Source: JBBCJT01 sp037190665 (GTDB lineage: Bacteria > Pseudomonadota > Alphaproteobacteria > Acetobacterales > Acetobacteraceae). From it: 64,000 nucleotides of DNA. This document shows, piece after piece, positions 42,500-51,801 of the stretch (positions within the stretch are counted from its first letter, which is position 1; every line of letters begins with the position of its first letter). The DNA is taken from contig JBBCJT010000027.1 in NCBI GenBank assembly GCA_037190665.1, positions 113,348-177,347 of the forward strand, given 5' to 3'. The translations under genes were made by a program, and so were the position numbers. The notes under the pieces were generated by a model. That model was not told where the DNA came from, did no database searches, and saw nothing but the letters and a program-made list of their open reading frames with translations.

Positions 42500-42964
42500 A
42501 TGCAGACGCAGCAGGTGACTGGCCCGCACTACGCGATCGGCGAGCTGGCACGCGCGACCGGCGTGAAGCCGACGACGATCCGCTGGCTCGAGCGCGAGGG
42601 ATGGCTGCCGCCGCCCGCGCGCACCGAAGGCGGGCACCGGATGTACACGCAGGCGCATCTCCGCCGCCTCGGCTTCATCCGCCATGCGCGGGAGTTGGGG
42701 TTCGACAGTGCCGCGATCCGCGACCTGCTCGACCTTGCCGACCGGCCGGGCGCGGAATGCACCGCCGCCCATACGCTCGCGGCGAGGCAGATCCGGGAGA
42801 TCGACGCGCGCCTCCGGCGGCTGGAGGCGTTGCGCGCCGAACTGGACCGCATGGCACGCGGCTGCGCCGGGGGCGTGGTGAGCGAGTGCCGCGTGATCGA
42901 GACGCTGGCCGACTTCGCGCACGGGCATTGCGCGGATCCGACGCATGGCGGGCCGGCTGGCTGA
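42500..42964 (+). CDS. MerR-family metal sensor (ZntR/CadR-like)
   Basis: A 154-residue MerR regulator. The HTH is YAIGELARATGVKPTTIRWL through EGGHRMYTQAHLRRLGFIRH, followed by the dimerisation helix. Cysteines at GAECTAAH, GCAGGVVSEC and HGHCADP are placed like the metal ligands of ZntR/CadR/PbrR. ATG 42500 was chosen because GAGG is 5 bases upstream; an ATG at 42476 lacks a ribosome binding site. It lies 80 bases after the ATPase on the same strand and should bind the palindrome at 40140-40158. Confidence 0.88.
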   Translation: MQTQQVTGPHYAIGELARATGVKPTTIRWLEREGWLPPPARTEGGHRMYTQAHLRRLGFIRHARELGFDSAAIRDLLDLADRPGAECTAAHTLAARQIREIDARLRRLEALRAELDRMARGCAGGVVSECRVIETLADFAHGHCADPTHGGPAG

Positions 42965-43892
42965 TCTGGCCTCCCGATACACACTGCCGATCCTCATCAC
43001 CTGTACCGCCGCCGATCATCCTTTCATCGATGAGGCGAGCCGTATCCGCGCGCAGGGTGGCGGCTGCGTGCGAGATGGAGGGGCAGGCAAGCACCATCGC
43101 TCGCTGACTGATATCGGCCAGACTTTCGGTTGACCCTGCAGGTCCCGCAGGTAGCGCCGACCCTCACGCTCTTCCGCGTGCGGGAGCTTTGCGGAACGGT
43201 TGCGCTACCTCTCCCTCTCCCGCTTGCGGGAGAGGGCCGGGGTGTGGGTGTTTCCGCCAGCGTGACGGCGCGGTTTCTCCTCTTCGCGGAACCCTCACCC
43301 TCCCGCGCAGGCGCGGGCCCCTCCCTCTCCCGCCGGGCGGGAGAGGGGATTCCGCGAATCCTGCTTTCCTTTCCGCAAAGCTCCCGCAGGCGGGAGAGAA
43401 AGCTCTCTCGCTCTTGGGGAAACATGGGCGTCGCCAACCCCGCGCGCGAATGCCGATGAGAAGGTCATCGGCAAGGCGCGCCGGTATGAGACGCACCACC
43501 TCGGCCGGCGCTCCGCGAAAGCAGATGAGAGCGGGCGTCTTCTCCCTCTCCCGCCTCGGGAGAGGGCCGGGGTGAGGGTCGGCGCCGCCCGCGGAACATC
43601 GCCGGTCAGCCAACAGACTGACCGGCATGAGGCCCGTCGAGGTCTCGCGACACTCGGCGCAACTCGGGCATCGCGAAGCAGCACGAAGCGGCTGCGTGGG
43701 CTGCCCTTCCGGGGGTGACGGCATCGCGCATGGATCCCGTATTTCGCCTCCGTACCTGCGGCACTCCTCTGCCCTCGGCGGTGCCAAGGCGGATCAGCGC
43801 GAAGTGCAAAATCCGGGACGCTTCCTGCAAGTCATCGCTACACACCCCCGGATATCCTTCAGCCGAAAGATAACGACGAGAGGGAGGTTACG
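42965..43892. repeat. Gene-free repeat region of about 0.9 kb
   Basis: No convincing gene lies here. It contains a family-B hairpin with right-hand tail (43003-43057), four family-A palindromes (43213-43236, 43323-43346, 43381-43398, 43544-43566), a family-B core TGCCGATGA/TCATCGGCA (43449-43471), and a linker (GTTTCCGCCAGCGTGACGGC GCGGTTTC split here for length) also found at 63.6 kb. Frames here read HPGPLP-type peptides of the repeats. The cupin gene begins at its end. Confidence 0.75.
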
Positions 43893-44276
43893 GTGAGCGA
43901 CCCCGTGTTGTTCAAACGGTCCGACGCGGCCTTCAGGCCGTATGGCGAACCGCGCAACAATGCCTCGATCGCCACGCTCATCGGCGAGGAGCTGAGCGGC
44001 ACGATGGGCGGCGGCCTCGCCACCTTCGACGGCGAGCCGGTCACCTGGACAGTCCTGTACGACGAGATCATCGTGACGATCGAAGGTGAGTTCCGCCTCG
44101 GTGTCGGCGACGGGACCTTCTCCATGACGCCGGGCGACGTCATCTGGATCCCGCGCGGCACGGAAGTCCGCTACGCGGGCAGCAGGGCGCTCGTGTTCTA
44201 CGCCTTGTATCCGGTCGACTGGCGCGGCACGCGCCCGGCCGCGGCGGCTTCCGGGCAGGACGCCATCGCGGGCTGA
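43893..44276 (+). CDS. EutQ-like cupin protein
   Basis: A 127-residue cupin. The beta-barrel region DGEPVTWTVLYDEIIVTIEG, FRLGVGDGTFSMTPGDVIWI and PRGTEVRYAGSRALVFYALY matches the ethanolamine-utilisation EutQ C-terminal cupin type, but the metal-binding histidines of classic cupins are largely absent. It starts at GTG 43893 with GGAGG five bases before it. It stands directly upstream of the iron-sulfur flavoprotein gene and is probably part of the same catabolic operon, perhaps binding a ligand or aiding an amine-related enzyme (inference). Confidence 0.78.
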   Translation: MSDPVLFKRSDAAFRPYGEPRNNASIATLIGEELSGTMGGGLATFDGEPVTWTVLYDEIIVTIEGEFRLGVGDGTFSMTPGDVIWIPRGTEVRYAGSRALVFYALYPVDWRGTRPAAAASGQDAIAG

Positions 44277-44317
44277 GCGGTCATTGCATTCCTGAACGAC
44301 GAGAAAGCGTGGCGCGC

Positions 44318-46264
44318 ATGTTCGAGTATCTGTTCGAACCGATCACGATCAAGGGCACGACGATCCGCAACCGCATCATGTCGACCGGGCACGACACGAT
44401 GCTGGCGGCCGGCGGCGTGGTGAGCGATGCGCTGGTCGCCTATCACGAGGCGCGCGCGGCCGGTGGCGTCGGGCTGATCGTGCTCCAGGTCTCCGGCGTT
44501 CACGCGACCGCGCAGTACACCACCCATATGCTGATGGCGACGGATGACCGCGCGATCGAGGGTTATCGGCGCGTCGCCGATGCGATCCATGGGCATGGGG
44601 CGACGGTCTTCGCCCAGCTTTTCCATCCCGGACGGGAAATCCTCGAAGCGGCCGGGGGCATGGCGCCGGTCGCCTACGCGCCATCGGTCTCGCCCAGCGA
44701 ACGCTTCAACGTCATCCCCCGCCCGCTCGGCCGGAAGATGATCCGGGAGATCGTCGGCGGCTTCGGCGACGCTGCCCGCCGCATCTGCGCAGGCGGGATC
44801 GACGGCGTGGAGATCGTTGCGAGCCACGGCTATCTGCCGTCGCAGTTCCTCAATCCCCGGGTCAACCGCCGGGACGACGCGTATGGCGGCACGCTCGACA
44901 ATCGCCTGCGCCTGCTGCGCGAGATCATGGCCGACATCCGCGCCAAGACCCCCGAGCGCTTCATCATGGGGCTGCGGATCTCGGGCGACGAAATGGACCC
45001 CGAGGGACTGACGGAGGAGGAATCCCTCGAAGCGATCGCGGCGCTGGCCGACGGGCTGGACTATGTCAACGTGATCGCGGGCACCTCCGCGACGGCGGGC
45101 GGGGCCATCCACATCGCTCCGCCGATGACCGTGAAGAACGCCTATATGGCACCGTTCGCGGCGAAGGTGCGCCAGCGCGTGTCGACGCCGATCTTCGTCG
45201 CCGGGCGTATCAACCAGCCCCAGGATGCGGAGCGCGTGCTGGCCGGCGGGCAGGCCGACATCTGCGGCATGACGCGGGCGCTGATCGCCGATCCGGAGAT
45301 GCCGCACAAGGCGCGCGAGGGACGCGTCGACGACATCCGAGCCTGCGTCGGCTGCAATCAGGCCTGCATCGGGCGCTTCCAGAGAAGCCTCCCGATCTCC
45401 TGCATCCAGTTCCCGCAATCCGGCCGAGAGATCGCCTTCAGGGCCGTGAAGCCGGCGCGGCAGGCAAGGCGCGTCATGGTGATCGGCGGCGGCCCGGCCG
45501 GCATGAGGGCGGCGGCGACGGCGGCCGCCCGGGGCCATCAGGTGACGCTGTTCGAGGCCGGGCGCCGCCTGGGCGGCCAGGTGCTCCTCGCCCAGCTCCT
45601 GCCCGGCCGGGCGGAGTTCGGCGGCATCGTCACGAACCTCGCAAGGGAGCTTGAGCGGGCGCAGGTGGAGGTTCGCAAGGGTGTGCGGGTGGATCGCGCG
45701 CTGGTCGATCGGTTCGCGCCGGACGCGGTCATCGTGGCGACCGGCGCGCGCCCGTTCCATCCGCACTTCGTCCGCGACGGCGAGATCCAGGTCGTGGACT
45801 CGTGGCAGGTGCTCAACGGAGAGGTCCCGGTCGGCGAGTCGGTCCTGGTCGCGGACTCCCGCAACGACTGGATCGGCATCGGCGTGGCCGAACATCTCGC
45901 CCGGGCGGGAAGTTCCGTCCGCCTCGCGGTCACCGGCGCCACGGCGGGCGAGGCGATCCAGGCCTATGTCCGCTACCACTCGGTGGCCGCGCTCCACAGG
46001 GCGGGCGTGCCCGTCATCCCGTTCACCCGCCTCTATGGCTGCGACACGAGCACCGTCTATCTGCAACACACGCCGAGCGGCGAGCCCGTGATCATCGAAG
46101 GCATCGACACGCTTGTCCTCTGCCAGGGCCATCAGCCCGACATGACGCTCGCGGACGCGCTCGACGGGCTTGCCGCTGACATTCATGTCATCGGCGACTG
46201 CCTCGCGCCGCGGACCGCCGAGGAAGCGATCTTCGAGGCCGTCGACGTCGCCTCGAATCTCTAG
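44318..46264 (+). CDS. Iron-sulfur flavin oxidoreductase (OYE/FadH/TMADH-like)
   Basis: A 648-residue multidomain flavoenzyme: N-terminal FMN TIM barrel (YLFEPITIKGTTIRNRIMST, QLFHPGRE, VASHGYLPSQFLNPRVNRR), a [4Fe-4S] site C343, C346, C350, C362 (ACVGCNQACIG then SCIQFP), and a C-terminal NAD(P)/FAD domain (VMVIGGGPAGMRAAATAAAR). This is the architecture of 2,4-dienoyl-CoA reductase, trimethylamine dehydrogenase and the N-methylproline/dimethylglycine demethylases. The neighbours (GlxA-type regulator, polyamine-type importer) point to an N-methylated amine substrate rather than a dienoyl-CoA. A GTG at 44309 is an alternative start. Confidence 0.87.
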   Translation: MFEYLFEPITIKGTTIRNRIMSTGHDTMLAAGGVVSDALVAYHEARAAGGVGLIVLQVSGVHATAQYTTHMLMATDDRAIEGYRRVADAIHGHGATVFAQLFHPGREILEAAGGMAPVAYAPSVSPSERFNVIPRPLGRKMIREIVGGFGDAARRICAGGIDGVEIVASHGYLPSQFLNPRVNRRDDAYGGTLDNRLRLLREIMADIRAKTPERFIMGLRISGDEMDPEGLTEEESLEAIAALADGLDYVNVIAGTSATAGGAIHIAPPMTVKNAYMAPFAAKVRQRVSTPIFVAGRINQPQDAERVLAGGQADICGMTRALIADPEMPHKAREGRVDDIRACVGCNQACIGRFQRSLPISCIQFPQSGREIAFRAVKPARQARRVMVIGGGPAGMRAAATAAARGHQVTLFEAGRRLGGQVLLAQLLPGRAEFGGIVTNLARELERAQVEVRKGVRVDRALVDRFAPDAVIVATGARPFHPHFVRDGEIQVVDSWQVLNGEVPVGESVLVADSRNDWIGIGVAEHLARAGSSVRLAVTGATAGEAIQAYVRYHSVAALHRAGVPVIPFTRLYGCDTSTVYLQHTPSGEPVIIEGIDTLVLCQGHQPDMTLADALDGLAADIHVIGDCLAPRTAEEAIFEAVDVASNL

Positions 46265-46332
46265 AGGAGGTGCGCAGGGCGGGCTGCCACGCGCCCTCCC
46301 GGTGCAAGGACCGTCGGCAAGCCCCGGCGGAC

Positions 46333-47409
46333 TCAGGGACCGCCGAGCGCAAACGGACGGGCGCGCGCCTGACGATACGCGGTTCTGTATGAACGGGCCG
46401 ACTTGCCGTATCGCTGCCTGAACGCGCGGGCGAAGATCGCGGCGGCGGAAAACCCTGTCGCGGCGGCGATCTCGAAGATCGGCATCTCGGTGTGCAGCAG
46501 CAGCTCGCGCGCCCTGCCGAGGCGCGACGAGAGCGCGTACTCCATGATCGGCACGCCCAGTTCCTTGCGGGCGAGCTTCTGCAGGTAGCGAGGGGTTATG
46601 CCCGCGATCCTCGCCAGTTCGACCAGCGAATGCGGCTGATCCGGGTTCAGGTCGATCGCCTCCAGACATCTGGCGAGACGGCGATCCGCCGTGCCCGGCA
46701 CCAGCCCGTGCGGCAGCTTCTGCGGCGTGTCGGGGGGCCTGGGATTCGCGTAGATGAGGTCCTGGCCGGTGGCCCCGGCCACATTGGGCCCGTACAGATG
46801 ATGGATCAGGTGGAGCATCATCTCCGCGATGGCGCATCGCCCCGCGCACGTGATGCGATCGCGGTCGAAGGCATACAGGTCTTCGGTCAGCTCCAGTGCC
46901 CCGTGCAGCTCGCTCAGGCGCGCGGTGACTTCCCAGTTCGCGGCGACACGATAGCCTTCGAGCAGCCCGGCCTCGGCCAGGACGACGCTCCCCCAATCGA
47001 CACCCCCGAGGGTGACCCCGAAGCGGGCAAGCCTGCGCAGCCATCCGATGCAGGGCCGAACGGCTTCCTCGGGTGGCGGATGCGCACCTATGACGATCGC
47101 GATATCGGGCTCGGGCGGATCGTTGATCGTGACCTAGGGCAGGATGACGCCGCCATCGGTCAGGCGGATCGAGGCAAGGTCCGACGAGACGATACTGACC
47201 TCGAACAGCGGCCGGCCGGTCACGCCATTCGCGAAGCGAAGCACTTCCATGCCGAGCACGACGTCGAGGCGGACCGAGTTGGGCAGGACCAGCAGGTGAA
47301 CCCTCGCCGGCCGCGAACCATCGAGGCGGATCGGTCGCCCCTGCCAGCGGGCCGTCGGTGTCGCGTCCGTCCGGGATGCCGCGCGAACCCGACCACGATC
47401 GTCACTCAT
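46333..47409 (-). pseudogene. GlxA-family (DJ-1/AraC) regulator with in-frame TAG
   Basis: One continuous frame encodes a 358-codon GlxA-type regulator except for a single TAG at 47134-47136, about codon 92. Before it are residues with ARVHLLVLPNSVRLDVVLGM and GRPLFEVSIVSSDLASIRLT; after it the frame continues without frameshift through VDWGSVVLAEAGLLEGYRVA and DRDRITCAGRCAIAEMMLHL, typical of the DJ-1/PfpI domain end, into the AraC HTH (SLVELARIAGITPRYLQKLA ... FARAFRQRYGKSARSYRTAY). Related regulators (GbdR, CdhR) control quaternary-amine catabolism. Either a recent nonsense mutation or a sequencing error. It is divergent from the transporter operon. Confidence 0.85.
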
Positions 47410-47626
47410 CGAACCACCCGCTTCGGCAAAGGCAAAGAGGCGTTCGCCCCAGGCACAGTATACGCCGTGGCTACAGCCTAGGGTCGCTGCAAATCAAGCT
47501 GACCCAGGGAGGAATTCGGGTTGCTCATCGCAGGGTTCCGCCGGCTCTCGCCGGCGGTCGGACCATCGGCCCCGCATGGCGTGCCGGTTCGCCGGATCGC
47601 GCGCCCGGGGCCGGACGAGGTCGGAT

Positions 47627-48727
47627 ATGGCGGCTGATCCGCTCGTCGCCGCGGGACGGGCGCACGGCCTCTCGATCGCATCGCTCACCAAGATGTATGG
47701 CGGGCTGGCGGCGGTGGACGATGTCACGCTGCGGGTTCCCGCCGGCGAGTTCCTGACGCTGCTGGGCCCCTCGGGGTCGGGCAAGACGACATTGCTGATG
47801 ATCGTCGCCGGCTTCGTGAAGCCGACCAGCGGCGAGATCTTCGTCGATGACCGGCGCATCACCGACCTGCCGCCGGAGCGGCGCAACTTCGGCATGGTGT
47901 TCCAGAGCTATGCCCTGTTCCCGCACATGACGGTGGCGGAGAACGTCGCCTATCCGCTGAAGGTGCGCGGCGTCGCCCGTGCCGAGATCGGCAAGCGGGT
48001 CGGCGAGGCCCTCGCGCTCGTCAGGCTCGAGGGGCTCGAGGACCGCCACCCGAGGCAGCTCTCAGGCGGGCAGCAGCAGCGTGTCGCCATCGCGCGGGCG
48101 CTGGTCTTCGGGCCCGACATCCTGCTGTTCGACGAGCCGCTGGGCGCCCTGGACCGCCAGCTCCGGACCGAGGTCCAGATGGAGCTGAAGGCGCTGCACC
48201 AACGCCTCGGGGCCACCTTCCTCTACGTGACGCACGATCAGGAGGAGGCGCTGTCCATGTCGGACCGGATCGCCATCTTCAATCGCGGCACGGTGGTGCA
48301 GGCCGGCGCGCCCGGCGAGCTCTACGAAAGGCCCCGGACCCGCTTCGTCGCGGAGTTCCTGGGAACCAGCAACTGCATAGCGGGAAGGCTTCTCGACCAG
48401 TCCGGCGACAGCGCCCGGATCCAGGTCGGCCGGACCCATATCGTGCATGCCGGGCGGCCGGCTGCCGGGGATGGCGACGTCCTTCTCGCCCTGCGCCCCG
48501 AAAAGCTCGAACTGTCGCTGACGGAACCGGACGCTTCGTTCAATCGCGTGCAGGGGCGGATCGTCCAGGCGGCCTATCACGGCCCGACCTCCCAGGTGGC
48601 GGTCGAGACCGAGATCGGCCTGCTGACGGCGATGTGCCTGTCGCAGGGCGCACCTGCCGAGCTTGCGCCGGGACATGTCGTCTGGGTCGGGTGGACGCCG
48701 GAGGCGTCCATCCTGCTCAGCGCATAA
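47627..48727 (+). CDS. Polyamine/betaine-type ABC transporter ATPase (PotA-like)
   Basis: A 366-residue ATPase. Walker A GPSGSGKTT, Q-loop VFQSYALFPHMTVAENVAYP, signature QLSGGQQQRVAIARAL, Walker B ILLFDEPLGALD, and a C-terminal TOBE domain (LLALRPEKLELSLTEP). This group (PotA, FbpC, OpuA-like) energises uptake of polyamines, ferric ion, or small quaternary amines. ATG 47627 has GAGG 6 bases before it. It heads a four-gene operon. The 217 bases before it, up to the regulator, show no further gene. Confidence 0.92.
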   Translation: MAADPLVAAGRAHGLSIASLTKMYGGLAAVDDVTLRVPAGEFLTLLGPSGSGKTTLLMIVAGFVKPTSGEIFVDDRRITDLPPERRNFGMVFQSYALFPHMTVAENVAYPLKVRGVARAEIGKRVGEALALVRLEGLEDRHPRQLSGGQQQRVAIARALVFGPDILLFDEPLGALDRQLRTEVQMELKALHQRLGATFLYVTHDQEEALSMSDRIAIFNRGTVVQAGAPGELYERPRTRFVAEFLGTSNCIAGRLLDQSGDSARIQVGRTHIVHAGRPAAGDGDVLLALRPEKLELSLTEPDASFNRVQGRIVQAAYHGPTSQVAVETEIGLLTAMCLSQGAPAELAPGHVVWVGWTPEASILLSA

Positions 48728-48757
48728 CAGGCAAACGATGCCGCGGAGGAAACGATA

Positions 48758-49864
48758 ATGAACCATTCATTTCAGCACGACATGGCCCTGCTCGCCGCCG
48801 AGCGGTTCGAACGCGGCGAACTCGACCGCCGCTCGTTCGTCAGGGGGATCGCCGCGCTGGGACTTGCTCCTGCCGTGCTGGCCTCCTCCGAGGTCTCGGC
48901 CCAGGTGAAGGAGATCGTCGTGGTCAATTTCGGCGGCGACGCGGTCCATGCCTGGGACGAGGCATGGGCAAAGCCTTTCGCCGCCGAGGCGAACATCAAG
49001 GTCTCCGTCATCGGCGGCGAGCCGACGCCGGGCGCCATCAGGGCGATGGTCGAGAGCGGCAAGGTCGTCTGGGACGCCGCGGACGCGGAGGCGTTCTCCC
49101 TCGATATCCTCGGGCGGCAGAACCTGATCCAGAAGTACGACTACACGAAGGTCGACCGCGGCAAGGTCCGGCCGGAATTCGTGTTCGAACACGGCTGCGC
49201 CAGCTACATCTATTCGATCGTCAACGGATACAACGCGCAGAAGACCGGCGGGCGTGTCCCGAACGGCTACAAGGACTTCCTCAACTTCAGGGACTTCCCG
49301 GGCAAGCGCGCGCTGCACAAATGGCTTCTCGGCTCGCTGGAGGCCGTGCTGCTGGGATCGGGCGTCAGCCCCGACGCGCTCTATCCGCTCGATGTCGAGC
49401 GGGCGTTCGCATTGATCCGGCAGCACCGGGACCAGTTCCTGCTGTGGGGCGGCGGGGCGGCGAGCCAGCAGCTCTTCCGCGACGGCGAGGTCGTGATGGG
49501 CACCATCTGGCACTCGCGCGCCACCGTGCTGGACCGGCAGACCCGCGGCAGGCTGACATGGACGTGGGATAACGGGATCGTCGCGCCCGGCATCGTCGTC
49601 GTCCCCGTCGGCAACCCCGCCGGGCCGGTGGTCTTCGACCTGATCGCCTCGATGCAGACGCCGGAGCGGCAGATCGAACTGCTCAGGATCCTCGGCGGCA
49701 GCCCGGCCAATCCGGCCGCGAGCGCCATGCTGCCGGAAGCCCTGCGCAAGGTGGATTGCGCGTACGAGCCGAACTACAGGCGCCAGATCCCGATCGACAC
49801 CGCCTGGTACGCGCAGAACTACGACAAGGTCCAGAACGACTTCCTCGACCTGATGTCGAGCTGA
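48758..49864 (+). CDS. Extracellular solute-binding protein (PotD-like), Tat-type signal
   Basis: A 368-residue type 2 periplasmic binding protein. The N-terminal DRRSFVRGIAALGLAPAVLA is a twin-arginine-like signal, ending near VSAQVK. EIVVVNFGGDAVHAWDEAWA and WDAADAEAFSLDILGRQNLI are the two-lobe landmarks of the spermidine/putrescine group. It is second in the operon and determines substrate, which could be a polyamine or other cationic amine. GAGGAAACG precedes the ATG. Confidence 0.9.
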   Translation: MNHSFQHDMALLAAERFERGELDRRSFVRGIAALGLAPAVLASSEVSAQVKEIVVVNFGGDAVHAWDEAWAKPFAAEANIKVSVIGGEPTPGAIRAMVESGKVVWDAADAEAFSLDILGRQNLIQKYDYTKVDRGKVRPEFVFEHGCASYIYSIVNGYNAQKTGGRVPNGYKDFLNFRDFPGKRALHKWLLGSLEAVLLGSGVSPDALYPLDVERAFALIRQHRDQFLLWGGGAASQQLFRDGEVVMGTIWHSRATVLDRQTRGRLTWTWDNGIVAPGIVVVPVGNPAGPVVFDLIASMQTPERQIELLRILGGSPANPAASAMLPEALRKVDCAYEPNYRRQIPIDTAWYAQNYDKVQNDFLDLMSS

Positions 49865-49866
49865 CG

Positions 49867-50763
49867 ATGGGCGACGGTCGCCACGCGCATGCGTGGGCGG
49901 CGCAGGCCGGGGGCACGCGGAAGGGGCACGGGATCGGCCTTCCGTCGGCCTCCTGGCTCCTCGTGCTGCCGCTCGTCCTGCTGCTCGCCATCTTCTATGT
50001 CGGTCCCATCCTCGGCGTGCTCTGGCTGAGCGTGTCCGATCCGGTTCCGGGCCTGCAGAACTACGAGCGGCTCTTCACCTCAGGGGCCCTGCAGCGCGTG
50101 GTCTGGTCGACCCTGCGGATCTCGGCGCTGACGGCGCTGCTGGCGACCGCGCTCGGCTATCTCATCGCCTATACCATGCTGCATGCCGGCGGCCGGCACC
50201 GGCGCTGGATCATGGCGTTCGTGCTCGTGCCCTTCTGGGTATCGGTCCTGGTGCGCGCCTTCTCGTGGGTGACGCTGCTGCGGACGGAAGGCCCGATCAA
50301 CAGCGCGCTGCTGTCCTGGGGGCTGATCGCCGAACCGCTCGCGCTCATGCGCAACGAGCTGGGGGTCCTGATCGGCATGGTCCATTTCATGGTGCCCTAC
50401 GCCGTGCTGCCGCTCTACGCCAACATGCAGGGGACCGACCGCAGGATCCTCGACGCATCGAGGTCCCTGGGGGCGACGGCGCCGACGACCTTCATCCGCA
50501 TCTTCATGCCGCTGTCCGCACCGGGCATCGCGGCCGCTTCCCTGCTGGTGTTCGTGCTGGCGCTCGGCTTCCTGGTCACGCCCGCGATCCTCGGCGGCGG
50601 CCGGGTGGTGATGATCGCGGAGTACGTGCGGGTGCAGATCATGCAGACCGTCCGCTGGGGCATCGGCACCATGATGGCGTCCGTCCTGCTGATCACGGTC
50701 GTGCTGCTGCTCGCGGCCATGTCGCGGGTGATCGATATCCGCAAGCTCTTCGGTGCCAAATGA
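49867..50763 (+). CDS. ABC transporter permease, PotB-like
   Basis: A 298-residue inner-membrane protein with six hydrophobic segments (first at ASWLLVLPLVLLLAIFYVGP). The ATPase-contacting EAA-type loop is RRILDASRSLGATAPTTFIR followed by IFMPLSAPGI. It starts 2 bases after the binding-protein stop, and its end overlaps the next permease start (ATGA). Confidence 0.93.
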   Translation: MGDGRHAHAWAAQAGGTRKGHGIGLPSASWLLVLPLVLLLAIFYVGPILGVLWLSVSDPVPGLQNYERLFTSGALQRVVWSTLRISALTALLATALGYLIAYTMLHAGGRHRRWIMAFVLVPFWVSVLVRAFSWVTLLRTEGPINSALLSWGLIAEPLALMRNELGVLIGMVHFMVPYAVLPLYANMQGTDRRILDASRSLGATAPTTFIRIFMPLSAPGIAAASLLVFVLALGFLVTPAILGGGRVVMIAEYVRVQIMQTVRWGIGTMMASVLLITVVLLLAAMSRVIDIRKLFGAK

Positions 50764-51581
50764 GCATATTCTGGTCTCGCTTGCAGTGGCCCCTGCTGGT
50801 GGCCGCGACATGGATGGTCCTGCTGTACCTGATGATGCCGACGCTGGTGTCGATCCCGGTCTCGCTGACGCCGCACGACTACCTGTCGCTGCCGACGGAC
50901 TCGGTGTCGCTGCGGCATTACGGGACGCTGTTCACCGATCCCGTCTGGCAGGGCTCGGTGCTGCAGAGCGTGGTGATCGGCGCGATCGTGACGGTCCTGT
51001 CCGTGGTGCTGGGAACGCTCGCCGCGATCGGCCTGTGGCGGCTGTCCTCCACGTTCGGGGAGGGGATGCGCCTGCTGATCCTCGCCCCGATCATCGTTCC
51101 GCCGATCGTCTCCGCGCTCGCCTTCTACCGGCTGTTCTCCGGCACGGGCCTGCTCGACACGTTCCCGGGCGTCATCATCGCGCACACCGTGCTCGCCGCC
51201 CCCTATGTCGTGATCGCCGTCTCCGCATCGCTCGCGACGCTCGGTTTGCAGCAGGAGCAGGCATCGCGCTCGCTCGGCGGGAGCGCGGCCCAGACGATCC
51301 GCTTCGTGATCCTGCCGCAGATCGCGCCCGGCGTGGCCACGGGCGCGGTCTTCGCCTTCCTCGTCTCCTGGGACGAGGTGGTGGTTACGCTGTTTGTCGC
51401 CTCGCGGGCCGTCTACACCCTGCCCCGGAAGATGTGGGACGGGATCAACGAGCGTGTCGATCCGACCATCGCGGCGGCCGCCACCGTCCTGTTCCTCCTC
51501 ACGGTGGCGCTGATGGGGTTGTACGCCCTGCGCGCGGCCAGGGATCGCAACGGCAAGCCCGCCGGCGGGAGCGATGCATGA
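50760..51581 (+). CDS. ABC transporter permease, PotC-like
   Basis: A 273-residue permease with six predicted membrane segments. The EAA loop is QQEQASRSLGGSAAQTIRFV followed by ILPQIAPGVATGAVF. It is coupled to the preceding permease by an ATGA overlap and completes the importer. The 220 bases that follow, up to the ModE-type gene, hold only a 27-residue frame (51578-51661) that looks like a remnant. Confidence 0.93.
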   Translation: MSIFWSRLQWPLLVAATWMVLLYLMMPTLVSIPVSLTPHDYLSLPTDSVSLRHYGTLFTDPVWQGSVLQSVVIGAIVTVLSVVLGTLAAIGLWRLSSTFGEGMRLLILAPIIVPPIVSALAFYRLFSGTGLLDTFPGVIIAHTVLAAPYVVIAVSASLATLGLQQEQASRSLGGSAAQTIRFVILPQIAPGVATGAVFAFLVSWDEVVVTLFVASRAVYTLPRKMWDGINERVDPTIAAAATVLFLLTVALMGLYALRAARDRNGKPAGGSDA

Positions 51582-51801
51582 GTGCCGGTCCGGCCCGTCT
51601 CTCGCATTCGCGTCGGCTCTTTCGGGAGCCGCCGCCCGCCGCCGGGCGATGTCGTAGTCCCTGAAGCCTTGCGGGGTCCCGGCGCGGTCCGGATCGGCGG
51701 ATCGTTCCGGCCTGGGCATATCCCCTGCGTTCCGCGTGTTCGCGGGCTGCTTCATCGCGTCAGGTATCGGCAAATCGCCCCGCACGTGCTTCGCTTGGGC
51801 C

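Noticed and set aside
43213..43566. Repeated CCCTCTCCCGC units as a possible CRISPR array
   Set aside because: Spacing is irregular, units alternate with linkers of variable length, copies are dispersed over the window, and no cas gene is present.
43164..43787. Overlapping frames in the repeat region reading HPGPLP-type peptides
   Set aside because: These are translations of the family-A palindromes, without ribosome binding sites or conserved domains.
51578..51661. A 27-residue gene overlapping the last permease stop
   Set aside because: No ribosome binding site beyond the ATGA overlap, no recognisable domain; more likely a remnant or chance frame.
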